A DNA stretch of 64,000 bases from Phytohabitans sp052068095 (GTDB taxonomy: Bacteria > Actinomycetota > Actinomycetes > Mycobacteriales > Micromonosporaceae): the NCBI RefSeq assembly GCF_052068095.1, contig NZ_JBQHDG010000027.1, forward strand, positions 97,755-161,754, read 5' to 3'. Below are positions 59,264 to 64,000 of this stretch, piece after piece. The notes under the pieces are model-generated. The model was given only the letters and a program-made list of their open reading frames with translations. It did no database searches and was not told the DNA's origin. Numbering within the stretch: the stretch's first letter is position 1; the number at the start of each line of letters is the position of its first letter. The translations under genes were made by a program, and so were the position numbers.

Positions 59264-60043
59264 TTGGCGGGCAACATTCGGGTCGTGGCCTTTGACCTCG
59301 ACGACACACTCGCCGTGTCGAAGTCCCAAATCGACGACCGGATGGCGAAGCTGCTGGCCCAGTTGCTGGCTCAGGTCGACGTCTGCGTGATCTCGGGCGG
59401 GCGGTTCGAGCAGTTCGATACCCAGGTGCTGCGCCATCTAGACCTCGATGCCGTCGCGCGTCAGCGGCTGCACCTGATGCCCACCTGCGGCACCCGCTAC
59501 TACCGCTGGATCGACGGCGGCTGGGGCCTCGTGTACGCCGAGGACCTCACCGAAGAGGCCAAGGAGCGCATCGTCGCGGTGCTGGTCGAGGGTGCGAAGG
59601 CGCTCGGCATCTGGGAGCCCGAGCCGTGGGGCGACATCGTCGAAGACCGCGGAAGCCAGGTGACGTTCTCGGCGCTGGGGCAGCGGGCGCCGGTCGACGC
59701 CAAGTACGCGTGGGACCCCGACGGCGCCAAGAAGGCGGCCCTGCGTGACTACGCGGCCGCCCGCCTGCCCGACCTGGAGGTGCGTAGCGGCGGCTCCACG
59801 TCGGTCGACGTGACCAAGATGGGCGTCGACAAGGCGTACGGCATGGGCAAACTGATCGAGCACCTCGGCCTGGCCATCGAAGAGGTGCTCTTCGTCGGCG
59901 ACCGCCTCGACGAGGGCGGCAACGACTACCCGGTGAAGGCGATGGGTATCCGCTCCGTGGCGGTGACCCGCTGGCAGGACACCGCGGACTACGTCGAGCG
60001 GCTGCTCACCACGCTGCCGGACGGTGTACCCGGGGACGTTTAG
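59264..60043 (+). CDS. HAD-IIB phosphatase/phosphomannomutase-like protein
   Basis: 259 residues. HAD motif I VVAFDLDDTLAVSKSQID (nucleophile Asp followed by acid/base Asp), ISGGRFEQFDTQVL, GSQVTFSALGQRAP, the cap/core segment RSGGSTSVDVTKMGVDKAYG and motif IV GDRLDEGGNDYPVKAMG. The order and wording parallel eukaryotic PMM1/PMM2 phosphomannomutases more closely than a generic Cof-type phosphatase. The TTG start at 59264 is supported by GGGAGG six bases upstream. It occupies the place where many actinobacteria keep the unrelated ManB phosphomannomutase, beside Trm112, SIS and ManA, so it may supply mannose-1-phosphate for ManC. Confidence 0.75.
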   Translation: MAGNIRVVAFDLDDTLAVSKSQIDDRMAKLLAQLLAQVDVCVISGGRFEQFDTQVLRHLDLDAVARQRLHLMPTCGTRYYRWIDGGWGLVYAEDLTEEAKERIVAVLVEGAKALGIWEPEPWGDIVEDRGSQVTFSALGQRAPVDAKYAWDPDGAKKAALRDYAAARLPDLEVRSGGSTSVDVTKMGVDKAYGMGKLIEHLGLAIEEVLFVGDRLDEGGNDYPVKAMGIRSVAVTRWQDTADYVERLLTTLPDGVPGDV

Positions 60044-60082
60044 GATCATCGCAGCCCCGCCCGCGTTTGGAAGGAGCGTCCG

Positions 60083-60286
60083 GTGTCGCTGGACACGCAG
60101 TTGCTGGAGATCCTCGCGTGCCCAGACACGCATCACGCACCCCTGGAGTACGACGCCGCCGCCGAGACCCTGACCTGCACCGAGTGCGGCCGGATCTTCG
60201 AGGTGCGAGACGGCATCCCGGTGCTGCTGCTGGACGAGGCCCGTACCCCGGAGGGCGAGCCCCCTACCCCTGAAGGCGAGAAATGA
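60083..60286 (+). CDS. Trm112 family protein
   Basis: 67 residues, GTG start. Small zinc-binding-type protein: LLEILACPDTHHAPLEYD, then LTCTECGRIFEVRDGIPVLL. The Cys pattern is partly kept (C-P-x, C-x2-C). Relatives activate methyltransferases in eukaryotes; the bacterial role is less clear. It overlaps the SIS gene by four bases (ATGA), an arrangement conserved in actinobacteria. Confidence 0.9.
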   Translation: MSLDTQLLEILACPDTHHAPLEYDAAAETLTCTECGRIFEVRDGIPVLLLDEARTPEGEPPTPEGEK

Positions 60287-61467
60287 GCGCGAGCGTGCGC
60301 GGCCGCCGCACGGTCGACGAGGCACTGTTGGACAACCCCGACGCCCTGGCGGAAAACGACCCAGGCGGCATGCTGCGGGCCACCGCTTCCGCGGGCGCGC
60401 AGGTCCGCGAGACGGCGGCGCTCGCCGCGGAGGCCAACCTGGCCGCGCTGAGTGACGAGGGCCGCCCGCGTGCCGTCGTGATCGCGGGCATCGGCACCGC
60501 TGGCCGCACCGGCGAGATCCTCGCGACGGTCGCCGGCCCCCGCTGTCCCGTCCCCGTGATCGCGCACCGCAGCGCCGGCGTGCCCGGCTGGGTCGGCGCC
60601 GCCGACGTGGTGATCGCGGTCAGCGCCTCCGGCCGCAGCCCCGAGGCGCTCGGCGCCGCCGAGGCGGCCGCCCGCCGGGGCGCGCGCCTCGTGGCGGTCG
60701 GCGCGCCCGACTCGCTGCTCCAGTCGGTGGCGGAGGGCGCGCGGGCGCCGTTCATCCCGGTGCCTCGGCGGGCCCCGGCCCGCGCCAGCCTCTGGGGGCT
60801 GACGGTGCCGGTGCTGCTGGCCGCCCGCACGTTCGGCCTGGTGAAGGTCAACGAGGCCGACCTGGCCGAGACCGCGTCGCGGCTCGACGCGGACGCCGAT
60901 CGCTGCCGCCCGACGGCCGAGTCCTTCGTCAACCCGGCGAAGTCGCTGGCGCTGGGCCTGGCCGGCTCGGTGCCGATCGTGTGGGGCTCGTCGCCGCTGG
61001 CCGCGGTGGCCGCCCGGCGCTTCGCCGACACGATCTCCGCGAACGCCCGCTACCCCGTGGTCGCCGGCGCTCTGGGTGAGGCCGGCCGCGGTCGGGTGGG
61101 CCTGCTCGACGGCGTCTTCGGCGGCCTGGTGGAGTCGTCCCGCGACATCTTCGCCGACGAGGGGGAGGAGCAGGACGTCACGCGGCTTCGCGTGGTGCTG
61201 CTCCGCGACGGCGGCCTCGGCAACGAGGAAGACGCCGACGAGCCGGTCGCGGTCGAGGAGCGGCGGGCCGACGCGGTGCAGACGCTGGCCGAGCGGCGCG
61301 GTGTCCGCTGCGACGTGGTCACCGCCGAGGGCGGCTCACCGCTGGAGCGGCTGGCCTCGCTGGTCGCCGTGCCCGACTTCGCCTCGATCTACCTCGCTCT
61401 CGCACACGGACTCGACCCCATGGCCGTGCCGGCCGTCACCGAGATGAAGGAGCTGAGCAACCCGTGA
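60283..61467 (+). CDS. SIS-domain protein, phosphoglucose/phosphomannose isomerase-like
   Basis: 394 residues. Two SIS (sugar isomerase) domains: VVIAGIGTAGRTGEILATVAG and VVIAVSASGRSPEALGAAEA in the first half, then VWGSSPLAAVAARRFADTIS and a C-terminal PGI/PMI-type segment (ERLASLVAVPDFASIYLALAHG). In the bifunctional PGI/PMI family, catalytic Glu and His residues lie in the second domain; I cannot confirm both here, and many actinobacterial members are considered divergent. Context with ManA and the phosphomannomutase candidate suggests sugar-phosphate metabolism. Confidence 0.82.
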   Translation: MSASVRGRRTVDEALLDNPDALAENDPGGMLRATASAGAQVRETAALAAEANLAALSDEGRPRAVVIAGIGTAGRTGEILATVAGPRCPVPVIAHRSAGVPGWVGAADVVIAVSASGRSPEALGAAEAAARRGARLVAVGAPDSLLQSVAEGARAPFIPVPRRAPARASLWGLTVPVLLAARTFGLVKVNEADLAETASRLDADADRCRPTAESFVNPAKSLALGLAGSVPIVWGSSPLAAVAARRFADTISANARYPVVAGALGEAGRGRVGLLDGVFGGLVESSRDIFADEGEEQDVTRLRVVLLRDGGLGNEEDADEPVAVEERRADAVQTLAERRGVRCDVVTAEGGSPLERLASLVAVPDFASIYLALAHGLDPMAVPAVTEMKELSNP

Positions 61468-62408
61468 GTACCTCCGGCGGCACCAGAGCGATCATCGCAG
61501 CGCTGCTGGCAAACCTGGGTATCGCGGTCACGAAGTTCCTCGCGTGGCTGCTCACCCAGTCGTCGTCGATGCTGGCCGAGTCGATCCACTCCGTGGCCGA
61601 CTCCGGCAACCAGGCGCTGCTGCTGCTCGGCGGGCGCCGGGCGCGGCGGGAGGCCACCCCGCAGCACCCCTTCGGGTTTGGGCGGGAGCGCTACATCTAC
61701 GCGTTCATCGTCTCGATCGTGCTCTTCAGCCTCGGCGGATGCTTCGCGTTGTACGAGGCGTACCACAAGTGGGGTCACCGGGACGAGGGCATCACACAGT
61801 GGCACTGGGTGCCGGTGGTCGTGCTCTCGGCCGCGATCGTCATGGAGTCGTTCTCGTTCCGTACGGCGATCGTCGAGTCCAACCACGTGCGGGGCAAGGC
61901 ATCGTGGGTCCAGTTTGTCCGCCGGGCCCGGGCGCCCGAGCTGCCCGTGGTGCTGCTGGAAGACCTCGGTGCGCTGGTCGGTCTGATCTTCGCGCTCATC
62001 GGCGTGTCGATGACGCTGATCACCGGTGACGGCACCTGGGACGCGCTCGGCACCGCGGCCATCGGCATCCTGCTGGTCACGATCGCGATCGTGCTCGCAT
62101 TGGAGACCAAGAGCCTGCTGCTCGGGGAGAGCGCCACCCCCGAAGACGAGGCCAAGATCGTGGAAGCGATCACCACGGGCCCGGAGGTCGAGCGGGTCAT
62201 CCACATGAAGACGCTGCACCTCGGCCCGGAGGAGCTGCTGGTCGCGGCGAAGATCGCGATTCGCGGGCACGAGAGCGGCGAGGACATCGCGCGGCACATC
62301 AACTCGACCGAGGCGCGCATCCGCGCGGCCGTCCCGATCGCCCGGGTCATCTACCTCGAGCCGGACATCTACCAGGTGCCGGCCGAGACCGCCCCGGCCG
62401 CGGGCTGA
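61464..62408 (+). CDS. cation diffusion facilitator (CDF) transporter
   Basis: 314 residues, GTG start overlapping the SIS stop (GTGA). About six membrane segments; metal-site sequence SMLAESIHSVADSGNQALLLLGGRRA on helix 2, VLLEDLGALVGLIFALIGV on helix 5, and a C-terminal cytosolic ferredoxin-like domain (about 215-305) with HMKTLHLGPEELLVAAKIAI. It exports a divalent metal, probably Zn, Co or Mn. It lies between SIS and manA as in other actinobacteria. Confidence 0.9.
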   Translation: MSTSGGTRAIIAALLANLGIAVTKFLAWLLTQSSSMLAESIHSVADSGNQALLLLGGRRARREATPQHPFGFGRERYIYAFIVSIVLFSLGGCFALYEAYHKWGHRDEGITQWHWVPVVVLSAAIVMESFSFRTAIVESNHVRGKASWVQFVRRARAPELPVVLLEDLGALVGLIFALIGVSMTLITGDGTWDALGTAAIGILLVTIAIVLALETKSLLLGESATPEDEAKIVEAITTGPEVERVIHMKTLHLGPEELLVAAKIAIRGHESGEDIARHINSTEARIRAAVPIARVIYLEPDIYQVPAETAPAAG

Positions 62409-62411
62409 GCG

Positions 62412-63509
62412 GTGCGCCGCCTGTCCGGCCGCGTCCGGCCGTACGCGTGGGGTTCCCGCACCGCGATCGCACGGTTGCAGGGGCGGCCGGTGCCCAGCGA
62501 GGGGCCGGAGGCGGAGCTGTGGCTGGGCGCCCATCCGGGCGACCCCGCCACGGTCGACGGGGCGAGCCTGGCCGACCTGATCGCCGCCGAGCCGGAGGGC
62601 ATGCTCGGCGGCGAGGTGGTGGCGCGCTTCGGCCCGCGCCTGCCGTACCTGATGAAGGTGCTCGCCGCCGCCGCGCCGCTGTCGCTCCAGGCGCACCCGG
62701 ACGCGGAGCAGGCGCGGGAGCGGTTCGCGGCCGGGCATCCGAGCTACGTCGACGCGTACCACAAGCCCGAGCTGCTCGTGGCGGTGTCGGATTTCGAGGC
62801 GCTGTGCGGGTTTCGCGACCCCGCGGCGTCCGCCGCCGCGCTGTCCACTATGGATGCACCCGCACTCAAGCCGGTCGTCGCCGCGCTCGGCCGGGGCGAC
62901 CTCCGCGCCGCGATGGCCGACCTCGTCGCGCTACCGGCGGCCGCGGTCACCGAGGCGACGGCGGGGCCCGACGCGCCCGCGCTCGTCCGCCGGCTCGCCG
63001 CCGGCTATCCGGGCGATCCCGGGGTACTCGTGGCGCTGTTGCTCAACCACGTCACGCTCGCGCCCGGCGAGGCGATCTGGATGCCGGCCGGAAACCTGCA
63101 CGCGTACCTCGAGGGCACCGGCGTAGAGATCATGGCGGCCAGCGACAACGTGCTGCGCGGCGGTCTGACGCCCAAGCATGTCGACGTGCCCGAGCTGCTG
63201 CGGGTGCTGCGCTTCGAAGTGCTGGCCGACCCGGTCGTGCGTCCCGAGCAGGTGGGTCCGGGGATCGTGCGGTGGCCGGCGCCGGTGGAGGAGTTCGCCC
63301 TGCACCGCGTGCGGCCGACCGCCGGTGCCGCGGTGCTGCCGGTGCTCGGGCCGCGGGTAGTGATCTGCCTGGCCGGCGACCTGATCGTCGACGACGGCGC
63401 AGGCGAGGTGGCGCTGGCCGGTGGCGAGGCGGCCTTCGCCACGGCCGGTCCCGCCGCGCTCACGTTCGTCGGATCCGGAGAGGCGTACGTCGCGTCCGTG
63501 CCGGCGTAA
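62412..63509 (+). CDS. manA: mannose-6-phosphate isomerase, class I
   Basis: 365 residues, GTG start three bases after the CDF gene. Zinc-dependent fructose-6-P/mannose-6-P interconversion. Zn and active-site motifs are LSLQAHPDAEQARERFAAGH (Gln/His), AYHKPELLVAV (Glu) and LNHVTLAPGEAIWMPAGNLHAYLEG (His), followed by ASDNVLRGGLTPKHVDVPELL. It provides mannose-6-phosphate for GDP-mannose; the guanylyltransferase is at 12.8 kb. A hairpin follows. Confidence 0.93.
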   Translation: MRRLSGRVRPYAWGSRTAIARLQGRPVPSEGPEAELWLGAHPGDPATVDGASLADLIAAEPEGMLGGEVVARFGPRLPYLMKVLAAAAPLSLQAHPDAEQARERFAAGHPSYVDAYHKPELLVAVSDFEALCGFRDPAASAAALSTMDAPALKPVVAALGRGDLRAAMADLVALPAAAVTEATAGPDAPALVRRLAAGYPGDPGVLVALLLNHVTLAPGEAIWMPAGNLHAYLEGTGVEIMAASDNVLRGGLTPKHVDVPELLRVLRFEVLADPVVRPEQVGPGIVRWPAPVEEFALHRVRPTAGAAVLPVLGPRVVICLAGDLIVDDGAGEVALAGGEAAFATAGPAALTFVGSGEAYVASVPA

Positions 63510-63523
63510 CTCTGGGCTTCTGG

Positions 63524-63542
63524 GGTGGGCTCCGTTCCCACC
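63524..63542 (+). terminator. hairpin after manA
   Basis: GGTGGG (63524-63529), loop CTCCGTT, CCCACC (63537-63542), 15 bases after the manA stop. It ends the trm112-SIS-CDF-manA transcript. Confidence 0.6.
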
Positions 63543-63596
63543 TAGGCGTTTGCGCCATTCGCACACACGTACAGATCAAGAAATTTCCTGATTCGC

Positions 63597-63780
63597 TTGA
63601 CACCGCCATAGCGCAATGTAACGCTATAACCACGCAGCGTTATCGCGACGAAAGGTCCGAGTCACGCGCGGGGGAACCAAACCGGGGGGATGCGCGGGGC
63701 GGTGGGAGTTGAGCGGAGAGCCCGCTCATGACCCGCCGCCCCGCGCGCTGCGTAGAGTGCCCCGATCCGAGCCCTCTATT
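63597..63780 (+). promoter_or_regulatory. structured leader and promoter region of ahcY
   Basis: Part of the 336-base gap before ahcY. A TTGACA -35 box (63597-63602) is followed by two overlapping dyads, ATAGCG-N8-CGCTAT (63608-63627) and TAACGCT-N10-AGCGTTA (63619-63642), which could be alternative RNA hairpins or an operator. Downstream, GGGGGAACC (63670-63678) precedes a long hairpin at 63692-63746 (GCGCGGGGCGG pairs with CCGCCCCGCGC, inner GAGCGG with CCGCTC). A 13-codon frame (63690-63731) spans it. This looks like a cis-acting RNA leader; the class is not assigned. Confidence 0.5.
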
Positions 63781-63845
63781 TGCGCTTGAGGCCGCCCGCG
63801 TATGGTGGTTGCTCGTTGCAACGGACGCGTTCGACAGGAGCTTTC

Positions 63846-64000
63846 ATGACCAGCACTCTGCCGGCGCCGGACGCGTCGGCCTCGGCCCGCCCGCGCACCG
63901 TCGCCGAAGGCGACTACAAGGTAGCGGACCTGTCGTTGGCCGGTTTCGGTCGCAAGGAGATCCAGCTCGCGGAGCACGAGATGCCCGGGCTGATGGCCTT
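63846..64000 (+). CDS. ahcY: adenosylhomocysteinase, N-terminal part
   Basis: First 51 residues only; the gene continues past the window. After a Pro/Ala-rich leader, GDYKVADLSLAGFGRKEIQL and AEHEMPGLMA are the conserved N-terminus of S-adenosylhomocysteine hydrolase, which splits SAH to adenosine and homocysteine using NAD. AGGAG precedes the ATG at 63846. The position after manA parallels mycobacterial sahH in the same syntenic block. A long structured leader lies upstream. Confidence 0.92.
   Translation, partial: MTSTLPAPDASASARPRTVAEGDYKVADLSLAGFGRKEIQLAEHEMPGLMA

Noticed and set aside
63660..63746. Cyclic-di-AMP (ydaO/yuaA) riboswitch
   Set aside because: Only the GGGGGAACC-like segment matches; the conserved GTCAGCTAAC region is missing and the downstream gene is not a typical target. 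Reported only as an unassigned structured leader.

Overview
The window is very GC-rich, uses GTG and TTG starts freely, is tightly packed, and carries actinobacterial marker families (WhiB, DUF3499, coenzyme F420 biosynthesis, IniBAC-type dynamins, a TIGR03089 protein, a CE15-CBM2 secreted esterase). I read it as chromosomal DNA of a filamentous actinomycete, most likely Micromonosporaceae. That placement is inference from gene content; no rRNA or other marker here settles it. I see no tRNA, rRNA, CRISPR array, phage or IS transposase.

Layout. (1) 0-16 kb is a conserved actinobacterial block: a partial UDP-glucose dehydrogenase, a FadE25-like acyl-CoA dehydrogenase, DUF3499, a zincin-like metallopeptidase, WhiB (WhiB2/WhmD type), fbiC, a membrane protein, fbiA-fbiB, manC, a GT4 glycosyltransferase and TIGR03089. 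A secreted glucuronoyl esterase and a DUF3616-like gene are embedded in it. (2) 16-24 kb holds acetoacetyl-CoA synthetase, two tandem paralogous membrane proteins, and an iron-siderophore uptake cluster (two FecCD permeases divergent from a lipoprotein and a FhuF-like reductase) around an IdeR/DmdR-type iron box. (3) 24-35 kb and 53-57 kb form a polyamine system: a class III aminotransferase and FAD amine oxidase, an Lrp/AsnC regulator, a potDABC-like transporter, a saccharopine-dehydrogenase-like protein, agmatinase, then GabT, an aminobutyraldehyde dehydrogenase and another aldehyde dehydrogenase. Together these could take agmatine or putrescine through GABA to succinate. (4) 35.5-43 kb is a membrane-stress-like operon of an OB-fold/NfeD-like membrane protein, a flotillin and a 1630-residue DUF3686-AAA ATPase. 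(5) 43.4-52 kb is an iniB-iniA-iniC-like operon divergent from an Hsp70-type ATPase domain protein, a LuxR-type NTPase regulator resembling IniR, and a roadblock protein. (6) 52.2-53 kb is a hipA relic with a large internal deletion. (7) 57.5-64 kb returns to the conserved block: phosphoglucomutase, a HAD-type phosphomannomutase-like protein, Trm112, a SIS protein, a CDF transporter, manA and the start of ahcY.

The conserved genes at both ends match one syntenic block of mycobacteria (fadE25 to whiB2/fbiAB/manC to manA/sahH). Here it is split by more than 40 kb of nutrient-uptake, stress and catabolic genes. GDP-mannose supply is represented at both ends (ManC; ManA plus the phosphomannomutase candidate).

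The most notable non-coding structure is a family of about 110-280 bp dispersed repeats with inverted-repeat ends. It occupies five convergent intergenic gaps and one tandem gap, and may act as bidirectional terminators or be a MITE-like element.
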